Source of the DNA: Candidatus Methanomethylicaceae archaeon
Lineage (GTDB): Archaea > Thermoproteota > Methanomethylicia > Methanomethylicales > Methanomethylicaceae
Direction of reading: 5' to 3'
NCBI GenBank assembly: GCA_015660995.1
Contig: JACTUC010000011.1
Location: 1-60,223, forward strand
Length of the DNA: 60,223 nucleotides
In this document: positions 1 through 7,181 of the stretch, one piece after another
How positions within the stretch are numbered: position 1 is the first letter of the stretch
How the letters are laid out: each line of letters opens with the position of its first letter
Notes under the pieces: generated by a model
Seen by the model: only the letters and a program-made list of their open reading frames with translations
Told to the model about the DNA's origin: nothing
Databases searched by the model: none
Position numbers and translations under genes: made by a program

Positions 1-338
1 CAGAACCTAGCGGCGGCGCATAGGGCGGTCGCATCCTTCAGCTTCAGCGTGGAGCCGTCGTTGAGCTGTGCCTTGGCGTCGTAGGGCTTCCTACTCGCCT
101 TCTCGGTGCCCTTGAACCCGACCTTTGCGTGAGTCCCGTCGCAGAATGGCTTGCTCTTCGACTGACCGCAGCGACAGAGTGCGCAGGTCTCGCCGGACGG
201 CACCCTCTTGCCCTTGATCCACTTTTCAGGCTCGTTCTCCTTCCCGATCCCGATTATCCGTTTGTCAATGGGCAACCCTCCAGAAACAAGGTAGGGACCG
301 TCCTTGGCAACCATTATCTTAACATTTTCTTTTGCCAT
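1..338 (-). CDS. CDGSH-type iron-sulfur protein, C-terminus cut by window edge
   Basis: The minus-strand frame begins at ATG (338-336) and runs off the left edge without a stop, giving 112 residues. A CDGSH signature is readable: C-x-C-x2-S-x3-P-x-C-D-G-T-H (CRCGQSKSKPFCDGTH), which in this family binds a 2Fe-2S cluster through three Cys and one His. The N-terminal stretch (MAKENVKIMVAKDGPYLVSG) resembles the two-domain prokaryotic CDGSH proteins, so a second motif may lie beyond the edge. The substrate or partner is unknown; redox or Fe-S transfer is the usual proposal. It is divergent from the downstream phosphoesterase gene. Confidence 0.85.
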   Translation of the reverse strand, partial: MAKENVKIMVAKDGPYLVSGGLPIDKRIIGIGKENEPEKWIKGKRVPSGETCALCRCGQSKSKPFCDGTHAKVGFKGTEKASRKPYDAKAQLNDGSTLKLKDATALCAAARF

Positions 339-398
339 GAATCGGAGTATTGTTTCTTGGGTATTTATGTTTGCTATGCCAACAATCAAAGGGAAAGA

Positions 399-413
399 GA
401 GATTAAATATATA
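399..413 (+). promoter_or_regulatory. TATA box upstream of the metallophosphoesterase gene
   Basis: The AT-rich stretch attaaatatataaga lies about 60 bases before the ATG at 466, which predicts transcription starting about 26 bases downstream and a leader of some 30 bases. An AAGGT element at 450-454 could act as a ribosome site. The same AT-rich stretch may also serve the divergent CDGSH gene. Confidence 0.45.
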
Positions 414-465
414 AGAAAAAGTAATTGGAGTTTGGAGTTAACTGAAAAAAGGTAATATTTCTCAG

Positions 466-1302
466 ATGAGGAATAAGCACGATGTGAGCGATATGTCTGA
501 TTTGGGAGAGGATCACTCTGCAATTATTGCGGTTTCGGACCTGCACCTAGGATTCGAAGATTCCGACAAGGACGCGTTTATCCGCTTCCTCGATAAACTT
601 CAATCCGACGCCAGCGTCACGGACCTGGTCCTTCTCGGTGACATCGTGGACATGTGGAGGAGGGATGCGTCGGGCATTTTCCTCGAGAACAAGGACGTCC
701 TTGACCTTATCCTCCTCTTACAGAAGAAGATGCGCATCTACTACATTGCGGGAAACCATGAATACCATGTCCTTAAATTGCAGGGCCGAGGATACCCGAT
801 CAAATTCCTTAAAGATCTCACGCTGCAGCAAGACGGTCTGAATTGCAAGTTTGTTCATGGCTGGGAGTTCGACGAGATGCAGATGCCGCACTTCATGGAA
901 TCGCTCTGTCATGCTATGTCTGACCATAAGGGTGACCGCGACACAAACATCTGGGCTGCCCTCAATCGCGATGAGGGTGATCTGAATCGCTTCTTCTCCG
1001 CGATAATACACGGGGGTAGACTACGTCAAACCGCCGAGATGCTGCAGCTCGACCCACAGGAGAGACTGAAGGAAACCCTGAAGGGTGTGGAAAGGAAGGC
1101 TCGTTCTACGGTTCAGCCAGGGGAAGTTCTTATCTTTGGGCATACGCACAGACCATTCATAAACAAAGCAGAGAACCTCGTAAATACTGGTTCGTGGATT
1201 AAAACTGAACCCATCCACAATACCTTTGTGCGACTGGAAGGTGGCAAACCCAGGCTATTCGTGTTCGAAGGATCCGAGATTACGGAAAGAGCAGACTTCT
1301 AA
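466..1302 (+). CDS. Calcineurin-like metallophosphoesterase
   Basis: The 278-residue protein has the full set of metallophosphoesterase motifs: D25-x-H27 (SDLHLG), G58-D59-x2-D62, G-N97-H98-E, H131-G and G225-H226-T-H228-R-P. These residues bind two metal ions and hydrolyse phosphate esters. The D-x-H / GD / GNHE / GHTH spacing, with a long helical insert at about residues 135-210, resembles the UDP-2,3-diacylglucosamine hydrolase-like branch, but archaea lack lipid A, so the substrate is unknown. No signal peptide or membrane segment is visible, so it is probably cytosolic. It is transcribed alone from the TATA box near 405. Confidence 0.85.
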   Translation: MRNKHDVSDMSDLGEDHSAIIAVSDLHLGFEDSDKDAFIRFLDKLQSDASVTDLVLLGDIVDMWRRDASGIFLENKDVLDLILLLQKKMRIYYIAGNHEYHVLKLQGRGYPIKFLKDLTLQQDGLNCKFVHGWEFDEMQMPHFMESLCHAMSDHKGDRDTNIWAALNRDEGDLNRFFSAIIHGGRLRQTAEMLQLDPQERLKETLKGVERKARSTVQPGEVLIFGHTHRPFINKAENLVNTGSWIKTEPIHNTFVRLEGGKPRLFVFEGSEITERADF

Positions 1303-1409
1303 CTAGCGTCCAATCGATATTTTCCTCATCTTCAACAATCGATGCTTTCTTATAGAGGAGAGTCTATCGAGAACTGGCTAATTTAGACTATAATATGAGG
1401 TGATTCATA

Positions 1410-1757
1410 ATGGTGAATAAAATTGACAAGGCGAGAGCAACTCAAATACTCTCAGAGGTTAAACCGGAAAATGCCTTCCTCTTCTATCTAAGCGAAGGCA
1501 TATCCACTGGAAATAGTGCGCAGAATCTATCCCAGCTATTTGAAATGATAAAAACCGTTGAGATCAAGTCTATAGAATTCCATCTTCAAAGGGGCGACTT
1601 CGAAAAGTGGATTAGATACCTTGGGGACAACATTCTTGCTATGCAAATAGCAAAAGTCAGAAAAATGCCCTTGGAGGGTGAAAAAGTAAGAGAGAAGGTT
1701 GTTGATGTGATTGGTAAAAGGATAATTAAATTAAAGTTTTTAGAATCATCCCCCTAA
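1410..1757 (+). CDS. DUF5752-like small protein
   Basis: The 115-residue protein has a pattern recalled from the DUF5752 family: F-x-F-Y near residue 24, a helix with AQNLSQLFEMIK, then H-x-x-R-G-D-F-x-x-W-I-x-x-L-G-D near residues 58-73. Family members are all-helical and uncharacterised, and often sit beside sugar-related genes. ATG 1410 is preceded by a GAGGTGATT ribosome site at 1394-1402. SfsA follows about 100 bases downstream, but with its own leader. The function is unknown. Confidence 0.6.
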   Translation: MVNKIDKARATQILSEVKPENAFLFYLSEGISTGNSAQNLSQLFEMIKTVEIKSIEFHLQRGDFEKWIRYLGDNILAMQIAKVRKMPLEGEKVREKVVDVIGKRIIKLKFLESSP

Positions 1758-1857
1758 TCATCAACATTTTTTTGAATAAACAAAAAGGAGATGGCGTGTG
1801 TTATCTCCACTGGTCGCAGAGTTGACAGAACTCATGGACGGAAAGTGACTAATCCCT

Positions 1858-2619
1858 ATGCATACTGCTTTTGGTTCTGGCTATAAATTTGCAAAGGCGC
1901 TCGAAGAAGCGATCATAAAATCAAGACCAAATCGGTTCTTAATGAATGTGGATATTGGTGGTTCCATAGTCCAATGCCATTGCCCAACCACTGGTAGGAT
2001 AGGCGACATAGTCTTCGAGGATGTACCCTGTCTGCTTTCCAAGGCAGATACCCCAAAAAGGAAGACCAAGTACACGGTCGAGGCCATATCGCTGGACCCG
2101 ATCCAGAAGGAAGCAAAATCTTGGATTGGCATTAACCAAGCTAAGACCAACAGCTATCTAGAGCATTTTCTGAGAACGGGGCAGTTTAATGGGATGCTTG
2201 GCAATGTAACCGAGGTTAACAGGGAGGTCAAGCTTGGCAAATCAAGGATTGATTTTAGCTTGGGTTTCAAGGTCGGAAATGCCTTCCTAGAGGCTAAGAG
2301 CCCACTTACTGAGTTGCCCTTTTCCACCAATGTAAGACACCAAAAGCGACCATCGATGGCATCCTTTGACCGCCTCATAAAGCACTTTCACGATCTGGCA
2401 GAGACCATTGACCAAGGATCACGGGCCATTGTGCTCCTATGCTACCAATACAATGCGCCGCCCTTCCGCCCACCGCCCATGGAAAAGTCCAACGAGCGCA
2501 TAGAGAAGGCAGCCATGTTCGCAGAGAAGAGGGGTCTTGAGACATGGCAGGCAAATATGGAAATAGACAAATATGCCGTGAGCCTAATTAGGTATTTCCG
2601 ACTTAAATTGTTCGAGTGA
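1858..2619 (+). CDS. sfsA: SfsA family protein (predicted sugar/DNA-binding nuclease fold)
   Basis: The 253-residue protein matches SfsA throughout: an N-terminal OB-like region with H-C-P-x-T-G-R (residues 41-47), the RKTKYTVEAI stretch, the W-I-G-I-N-x-x-x-T-N motif, and a C-terminal restriction-endonuclease-like core with R-I-D-F and E-A-K-S-P-x-T-E. Length is normal for the family. The E. coli protein was named for sugar-fermentation effects and binds DNA nonspecifically; the physiological role is unresolved. The stop overlaps the start of the glutaredoxin-like gene (GTGA at 2616-2619), implying translational coupling. Confidence 0.85.
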   Translation: MHTAFGSGYKFAKALEEAIIKSRPNRFLMNVDIGGSIVQCHCPTTGRIGDIVFEDVPCLLSKADTPKRKTKYTVEAISLDPIQKEAKSWIGINQAKTNSYLEHFLRTGQFNGMLGNVTEVNREVKLGKSRIDFSLGFKVGNAFLEAKSPLTELPFSTNVRHQKRPSMASFDRLIKHFHDLAETIDQGSRAIVLLCYQYNAPPFRPPPMEKSNERIEKAAMFAEKRGLETWQANMEIDKYAVSLIRYFRLKLFE

Positions 2620-2915
2620 TAGAAATGCCACAAGACAAAATTACACTCTTCAAAACAACGACGTGCGAAAAGTGCAAGATCGCCAGCTTTATCCTAGGGA
2701 GGACGCTTGAGTCAATGGGCATCCCCTATGACAGCCAGGTGAAAGAGAGGTTCGTGGACACCGACACCAATGCCATGGTCGACATGATGATGCTGAACTC
2801 TATAGATGCTCCGGTGCTCGTGATAGGCGAGACAGTGCTGCGGGTGGACGAGGCAACAAATGCAAAACTAATCAAAGAAGCGTTGATAAAAAACGGTCAA
2901 GGACAACAACAATAA
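2616..2915 (+). CDS. Glutaredoxin-like small redox protein
   Basis: The protein is up to 99 residues with a thioredoxin-fold start: beta strand (ITLFKTT), C-x2-C (CEKC, about residues 17-20), then a helix. The centre has D-T-D-x-N-A-M-V-D-M-M-M-L-N and a cis-Pro candidate in DAPVLVIG. It is a paralogue of the protein at 22237-22506, which shares the C-x2-C, the D-x-M-M-L-N helix and a following T/A-P. Relatives resemble the NrdH/glutaredoxin-like proteins of anaerobic archaea. The GTG start overlaps the SfsA stop; ATG 2625 is an alternative. The partner is unknown. Confidence 0.7.
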   Translation: MIEMPQDKITLFKTTTCEKCKIASFILGRTLESMGIPYDSQVKERFVDTDTNAMVDMMMLNSIDAPVLVIGETVLRVDEATNAKLIKEALIKNGQGQQQ

Positions 2916-2993
2916 TATATAAAGTTGCGAGGCCGATTGATATTAGCCTCTGATTTACCGTTTTTTCCATTCGTCATGGAACGTCTAATCAGT

Positions 2994-3015
2994 ACTAGCT
3001 TAAAATGCAGCTAGT
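2994..3015. promoter_or_regulatory. Palindromic operator candidate over a TATA-like box
   Basis: A perfect inverted repeat, ACTAGCT (2994-3000) and AGCTAGT (3009-3015), is separated by 8 bases (taaaatgc). A third, imperfect copy ACTAGaAGCT lies at 3026-3035. The spacer contains CTTAAAATG, a plausible TATA box that would place transcription start about 17 bases before ATG 3046. A dimeric regulator bound here would cover the promoter of the zinc-ribbon/ligase pair. Direct observation: the repeat; inference: its regulatory role. Confidence 0.5.
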
Positions 3016-3045
3016 TTTAATTATCACTAGAAGCTATGAAAGATC

Positions 3046-3879
3046 ATGCCCTTTTGTCCCAACTGCGGAAAGGAGTTTATAATCGGCACAAATTTTTGCC
3101 TTTACTGTGGGAGAGATTTGAGACCCTTCAGTTCACAGTTTGCAAAGGCTGATGCCCCACCTAATGATCAGCAACCTGCAACTCCGCCACAGACTGCTGC
3201 GCCGTCGCAGTCTTTGGTCCAGCCCATTTCCTCCCAGTCACCTCAATTTGTACCCCAGGCGCAGACAATGCCCCAGGCGCAGACAATGCCCCAGGCGCAG
3301 ACAATGCCCCAGGCGCAGAAAGTGTCCCAGCCACAAATTACACCCGCAACGAAAAGCGAATCAGTTATCGGTGTAATACCCAGCGTCAGGAAAATGAAGT
3401 CTCTAGGAAGATATGATGAGTTTAATCTCGTTCTCACAACTGGGAGGGTTCTTGCTTTGCAGATTACCGCTTCCATATTGAAAAACGCAGCCATGAGCGC
3501 AAAGGAACAGGCCAAAGCTGAAGGTAAAGGCTTCTTTGGCCAATGGGGTGCTCAGCTTAATGCAGCATCTGCCTACGTGACAAGGTATATCTCAATGGCA
3601 CCAGACGACATGCTGTCAGAAACCCCGGGCAATTATGCTGTTGACAATAATACCATCAGCAAAGTGAATGCTAGAATCAAGCCAACCAGCAAAGGTGGCG
3701 CCTCCCATGAGGATACTGATCTGGAGATTGAGTTTGAATCTTCCATGGGTAAGCAGAGCTTCCGGATGGACGATTACAGCGAGAGTATTGACCTTCTGAA
3801 GCAGGTTTTTGGAGATCGGCTTAAAATGCCATTTGGCTACTTTGCGAGGCGCTCATACGGAATTCGAATAAAGATCTAG
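3046..3879 (+). CDS. Zinc-ribbon protein with QAQTMP repeats and an uncharacterised C-terminal domain
   Basis: The 277-residue protein starts with a rubredoxin-type zinc ribbon (C4-x2-C7 and C18-x2-C21). A Pro/Gln-rich linker (about residues 40-105) follows, containing three identical QAQTMP units and a fourth diverged one. The C-terminal domain (about residues 110-277) begins with a G-R-Y-D-E-F-N-L-V-L-T-T-G-R-V-L pattern that recalls PH-like proteins, but the fold is not assured. No membrane segment or signal is visible. The gene ends 4 bases before the AsnB-like gene, so the two are surely one operon. The function is unknown; a regulatory or scaffold partner of the ligase is inference. Confidence 0.7.
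   Translation: MPFCPNCGKEFIIGTNFCLYCGRDLRPFSSQFAKADAPPNDQQPATPPQTAAPSQSLVQPISSQSPQFVPQAQTMPQAQTMPQAQTMPQAQKVSQPQITPATKSESVIGVIPSVRKMKSLGRYDEFNLVLTTGRVLALQITASILKNAAMSAKEQAKAEGKGFFGQWGAQLNAASAYVTRYISMAPDDMLSETPGNYAVDNNTISKVNARIKPTSKGGASHEDTDLEIEFESSMGKQSFRMDDYSESIDLLKQVFGDRLKMPFGYFARRSYGIRIKI
3253..3319 (+). repeat. 18-bp in-frame tandem repeat, three perfect copies plus a partial copy
   Basis: The unit ccccaggcgcagacaatg occurs at 3253-3270, 3271-3288 and 3289-3306, followed by a partial copy from 3307. Each unit encodes PQAQTM in frame. Perfect identity at the DNA level indicates recent expansion or slippage, so the copy number may vary between strains. Confidence 0.9.
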
Positions 3880-3883
3880 CGTT

Positions 3884-4927
3884 ATGGAGCAGTCGATTGC
3901 CTTATCGAGAAGCATAAAACTAAAGCTCTTTGATCAGGAATTGAGCCCTTTGTGTAAAGATAATGAAATAGAAGAGATCTGCTCAGATATACGCCGTCTG
4001 CTTGACCAGGCAGTGCACAGAAGCCTGACAAGCAACAAGATCGGAATATTGCTTTCTGGCGGACTTGACACTAGTATCATAGCCACTATCTCCAGTAAGT
4101 ACACCCGTCTCCGCACATACACGGTGGCACTCGAGGGCGCGCCTGCTCCGGACGTTGAGTATTCCTCTCTCATTGCGCGTAAACTTGGTTTCGACCACAA
4201 GGTCCATTACCTTGATGAGGCCGAGGTGAATGAACTGATTACGCCAGTGGTAAAGGCTCTGGGTACCTTCGATCCTATGGAGATCCGCAACAGCCTAACC
4301 ATTTTCGCCAGTATGCGCGTGGCCAAGGAGGATGGCATTGAAATCATATTGACAGGCGATGGTTCGGATGAATTGATGGCAGGCTACAGCTTTTTCTTCA
4401 ACTTGAAGAAAGGCGAGCTTGACCTTGAATTGCAAAAGCTTTGGGGGTCAATGTCATTCTCTGCAATACCGCTCGCAAAGTCACTGGGCCTAGTGGCGAA
4501 GATACCCTTCTTAGATCCAGACTTCAAATCTTACGCAATGTCCCTCGACTCAAAATATAAAATATGGGTCAAAGATGGCGAAGTCTATGGCAAGTGGATA
4601 CTGCATAAGGCTTACGAAGGCATTCTGCCGCAGGAGATCACCTGGCGCACGAAAACTCCTATCGAGTATGGCTCAGGAACGACAACTCTATCGCAGCTCT
4701 TCGCCTCACGGATTTCGGATGAAGCGTTTAACGAAAAGAAGGGTTACTACATGGAAAAAGATAAGGTGACATTACGAGACAAGGAGCATCTAGCGTACTA
4801 TGAGATCTTTAGGTCTGTCATAGGCACACCTCACCGTGCTAGACACGGAAAGGCTTGCCCACAATGCAACTCTGACATCCCAGAGCGATCAACTTTCTGC
4901 CGTATTTGTGGTGCCTATCCAATTTAA
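3884..4927 (+). CDS. AsnB-like ATP-dependent amide ligase without glutaminase domain, with C-terminal zinc ribbon
   Basis: The 347-residue protein is the synthetase half of asparagine synthetase: the PP-loop S58-G-G-L-D62-T-S binds and cleaves ATP to AMP, and the acidic motif T-G-D159-G-S-D162-E163 is intact. The Ntn glutaminase domain of AsnB is absent. Instead there is a short N-terminal helix, and the protein ends in a zinc ribbon (C325-x2-C328, C339-x2-C342). Family precedents for stand-alone synthetase domains include beta-lactam synthetase and lasso cyclase, which activate carboxylates by adenylation. The acceptor is unknown; free ammonia or a protein or peptide amine are options. It is cotranscribed with the zinc-ribbon protein 4 bases upstream. 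Confidence 0.8.
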   Translation: MEQSIALSRSIKLKLFDQELSPLCKDNEIEEICSDIRRLLDQAVHRSLTSNKIGILLSGGLDTSIIATISSKYTRLRTYTVALEGAPAPDVEYSSLIARKLGFDHKVHYLDEAEVNELITPVVKALGTFDPMEIRNSLTIFASMRVAKEDGIEIILTGDGSDELMAGYSFFFNLKKGELDLELQKLWGSMSFSAIPLAKSLGLVAKIPFLDPDFKSYAMSLDSKYKIWVKDGEVYGKWILHKAYEGILPQEITWRTKTPIEYGSGTTTLSQLFASRISDEAFNEKKGYYMEKDKVTLRDKEHLAYYEIFRSVIGTPHRARHGKACPQCNSDIPERSTFCRICGAYPI

Positions 4928-4990
4928 TAAAAAATTCTTTAGATCAGTGGCTTAGGGTTGTCCGGTCCACTAATTAGATGATCATTTTAG

Positions 4991-5137
4991 CTATTTCCAG
5001 AACTGCCACCATTTCTTCTTGGGTGCCTCAACCTTTGGAGCTTCCGCCTTTGCTTCCAACGGCGGTACTAATGTTTTCTTTCCGTCCTGGTCGTAGAACC
5101 ACGTTTTCAGATAAGAGTCATAAACCTTATTTGCCAT
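4991..5137 (-). CDS. Small Trp/Lys-tailed protein, 48 aa
   Basis: ATG at 5137-5135 is preceded by a strong ribosome site (AAAGAGGTGG, 5144-5153), and the frame ends at TAG 4993-4991. The product begins MANKVYDSYLKTWFYDQDGK, has a short Ala/Glu/Pro-rich linker and ends KKKWWQFWK. Such a basic aromatic tail could bind membrane or nucleic acid, but no family is recognised. It is the last of three tiny same-strand genes with two others at 5195-5335 and 5362-5466. Confidence 0.6.
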   Translation of the reverse strand: MANKVYDSYLKTWFYDQDGKKTLVPPLEAKAEAPKVEAPKKKWWQFWK

Positions 5138-5194
5138 ATTTTTCCACCTCTTTAATCAGTTTTTTTGGTTTAATTTACGCTATTACAAAACCTA

Positions 5195-5335
5195 TTATTT
5201 TTTGGCAATCCAAATTCTTACTGCCTCTTCAAGAGCTCGGGATAGGTCCCCCTTTTTGCCGCCAAACCTCTCAACGGTCTTGAATCTAAGTTGCTTCTCC
5301 ATTTCATCCGGGAGCTCCACACTAATACGGCCCAA
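5195..5335 (-). CDS. Ribbon-helix-helix (CopG/Arc-type) DNA-binding protein, 46 aa
   Basis: The frame starts at TTG 5335-5333, 6 bases after a GGTGA ribosome site, and stops at TAA 5197-5195. The product fits a ribbon-helix-helix protein: one beta strand (RISVELPDEMEKQL), a helix, a G-G-K-K-G-D-L-S turn, then helix RALEEAVRIWIAKK. Such proteins dimerise and bind operators, often as antitoxins or plasmid/virus regulators. No toxin gene is adjacent: the upstream neighbour is a 34-residue ORF and the downstream one a 48-residue ORF. Confidence 0.65.
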   Translation of the reverse strand: MGRISVELPDEMEKQLRFKTVERFGGKKGDLSRALEEAVRIWIAKK

Positions 5336-5361
5336 TTTAGCTCACCGACACTCCCACAGGA

Positions 5362-5466
5362 CTAGTTAACCCTCGCATAACAGTCAGACTCGTTGGCCTT
5401 CATTATTCGAATGGCTGCTTCCCTGTCTCGCGTGCTCGGAACGAACATCTTTGTTTTTGTCGTCAT
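5362..5466 (-). CDS. Tiny ORF upstream of the ribbon-helix-helix gene, 34 aa
   Basis: ATG 5466-5464 is preceded by AGAAGGAATTAAG, a good ribosome site, and the frame ends at TAG 5364-5362. The product (begins MTTKTKMFVPSTRDREAAIR, contains one Cys near the end) has no recognised family. An AT-rich promoter region with TATATT/TTATAAG elements lies at 5490-5530. It probably shares a transcript with the two tiny genes downstream on the minus strand. Coding status rests only on the ribosome site and its position. Confidence 0.45.
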   Translation of the reverse strand: MTTKTKMFVPSTRDREAAIRIMKANESDCYARVN

Positions 5467-5583
5467 TCTTAATTCCTTCTAGTTACTTATCCGTATAATA
5501 TAATAAAAGTATATCCTCTTATAAGCTTATTAGTTTAAATACTTAAGGCTCTATTAAGTCGTATCGCCCTTCAGATCTACTAT

Positions 5584-6015
5584 ATGGAGGGCACACTATC
5601 AATCATAGCATCCCATAAGAAGCAGATAGAGACTTGTTTTCCCGATAGACTAAAAAAAGAGGATGCCCAGATCACTTCAGGTAGTAAAAAAATGGCTTTA
5701 CTAGATAGTCTCTTTCAATTTATTATGCAAGGATTTGTAGCTGGCTTGCCAGCGATCGTGGTCATGGCCATCCCGTTCGTGCTTGGGCTCATCATTGGGT
5801 TTCTCCTCAGAAAGATTCTGAAGATAGCCATTATTGCCGCCATAATATTATTCATTATCACCTACTTCGGGCTTTTCAATCTGAGCTTTGACAGCCTAAA
5901 GGATCTCGTCGCTCAGTACGGACCAATCGCAGCGCAATACGCCGTCCTCATTCTGGGCATCCTGCCTCTCAGCGTTGGACTAATCATCGGTGTGATAATA
6001 GGTTTCCTTGTTTAG
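5584..6015 (+). CDS. Small integral membrane protein, FUN14-like features
   Basis: The 143-residue reading has three to four hydrophobic segments in its last 100 residues, with a G-x-x-x-G-F-L-L-R-K-I-L-K-I-A turn between the first two that recalls FUN14-like membrane proteins; the match is tentative. A TATA-like tttaaatactta at 5533-5544 fits the ATG at 5584. However, the internal ATG 5692, preceded by AGGTAG, would remove a polar, unconvincing N-terminus of 36 residues and leave a 107-residue membrane protein. Function unknown. Confidence 0.55.
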   Translation: MEGTLSIIASHKKQIETCFPDRLKKEDAQITSGSKKMALLDSLFQFIMQGFVAGLPAIVVMAIPFVLGLIIGFLLRKILKIAIIAAIILFIITYFGLFNLSFDSLKDLVAQYGPIAAQYAVLILGILPLSVGLIIGVIIGFLV

Positions 6016-6126
6016 TGAGTCCTGCATGCAGCCGGGGAAGTAATTGATCATAGGTGATCCATAGGCAAAGACTCTGCAACTACAATCATGGGTAGTCATA
6101 TATCTCACCCTAGGGACATTTGACTC

Positions 6127-6696
6127 ATGGACGCTAGGAAGATTATCGGGGCATCGCTCTTAATCGGAACAATCCAATTCATTGTAATGTTGACCATTGC
6201 TGAAACCAAATACCCGGGTTACAGCGTCTCGCTCAACTATATAAGCGACCTAGGCGTCTGGAGCCAGACCTCGGCTTACATCTTCAACCCTTCGGTGATC
6301 CTTTCAGGAATCACGACGCTAGTGGCAGGTTATCTCATCTTCTCAAGGCTGGGATGGCGCAGCCAGGGAGCGCTACTTTGCATATCGGGGTTGGGTGCGG
6401 TCGGCGTGGGCTTCTTCAATGAGCTGACGGGTGCACCCCACATAATCTTTGCATTCATGACCTTTGTCGGAGGTGCGTTCGCAGGGATTATGCTCAAGAG
6501 GAGGCTGAAGGGGCTCATGGGTTATTTTGGTTTAGTATTTGGCATAGTATCACTACTGGCACTGATCCTCCTTGGAACTGGAATTTGGCTGGGTTTGGGG
6601 CCAGGGGGGATGGAGAGGATGATAACGTACCCTCAGCTAGCATTCAGCATGGCGCTAGGCGGCTACTTCTTGGCTAGCCCGACTGATAATAAATAG
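6127..6696 (+). CDS. DUF998 family membrane protein
   Basis: The 189-residue protein has six predicted transmembrane segments and the Y-I-S-D-L-G motif (about residues 38-43) near the first loop, followed by FNPSVILSGITTLVAGYLIF, as in DUF998 proteins. The family is widespread in archaea and uncharacterised; some members are proposed to act in lipid-related chemistry. No close partner gene: about 110 bases separate it from the upstream membrane protein, and a minus-strand gene follows convergently. Confidence 0.75.
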   Translation: MDARKIIGASLLIGTIQFIVMLTIAETKYPGYSVSLNYISDLGVWSQTSAYIFNPSVILSGITTLVAGYLIFSRLGWRSQGALLCISGLGAVGVGFFNELTGAPHIIFAFMTFVGGAFAGIMLKRRLKGLMGYFGLVFGIVSLLALILLGTGIWLGLGPGGMERMITYPQLAFSMALGGYFLASPTDNK

Positions 6697-6863
6697 AATA
6701 TGCTGAAACATCATAAGCATATCACAAAAAATTTGTGCCCAGCCTGTTCTTGTCTGGATGCATACGAGTCAACCATCAATTCAAATAATGAATAAATGGA
6801 GATAATGAGTACCCATTCTGAAAAAAGGGATTACGCATATAATCGATTATCAATAATCGCAGT

Positions 6864-7181
6864 TTACAGCGATAGTTCCTTTATGAGGGATTTGACCAAC
6901 TCATTTCCTCTTTTCTTTTCAGGACCAAGGAACAGCCCTCCAGGGAGATCTGGTTTTCCGTATAAGGTTAGAATTTCCTTGACGCAGACCCTCAGAACGG
7001 ATTCGTCGATATTGTACATATCGATTGAGAGCTGCGGCATGTTATCATGAGTTTTGTCCTTGAACTTCACACTGACATCACTCTTGGCGCATATCTCATT
7101 TATCTTGTCCTTGCTAAGGTCTATTCCCTTTATGCGTTTCACGTCATTCGTAAAGTACAGCAATTCTACCTCAGTTTCCAT
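6864..7181 (-). CDS. Hypothetical protein, about 105 aa
   Basis: The frame can start at TTG 7205 or ATGs 7196, 7181 and 7178; the last two give the more natural N-terminus (M-E-T-E-V-E-L-L-Y-F). No good ribosome site is visible, so a leaderless transcript is possible. The product is mixed charged, without Cys pairs or membrane segments, and ends with a G-G-L-F-L-G-P-E-K-K-R-G loop and a basic helix. The family was not recognised. It is isolated between a convergent DUF998 gene and a divergent hemerythrin gene. Confidence 0.5.
   Translation of the reverse strand: METEVELLYFTNDVKRIKGIDLSKDKINEICAKSDVSVKFKDKTHDNMPQLSIDMYNIDESVLRVCVKEILTLYGKPDLPGGLFLGPEKKRGNELVKSLIKELSL

Noticed and set aside
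4978-5283. Plus-strand ORF of 101 codons
   Set aside because: It overlaps two minus-strand small genes with ribosome sites and reads as a hydrophobic, Pro/Ser-rich shadow with no promoter or ribosome site.
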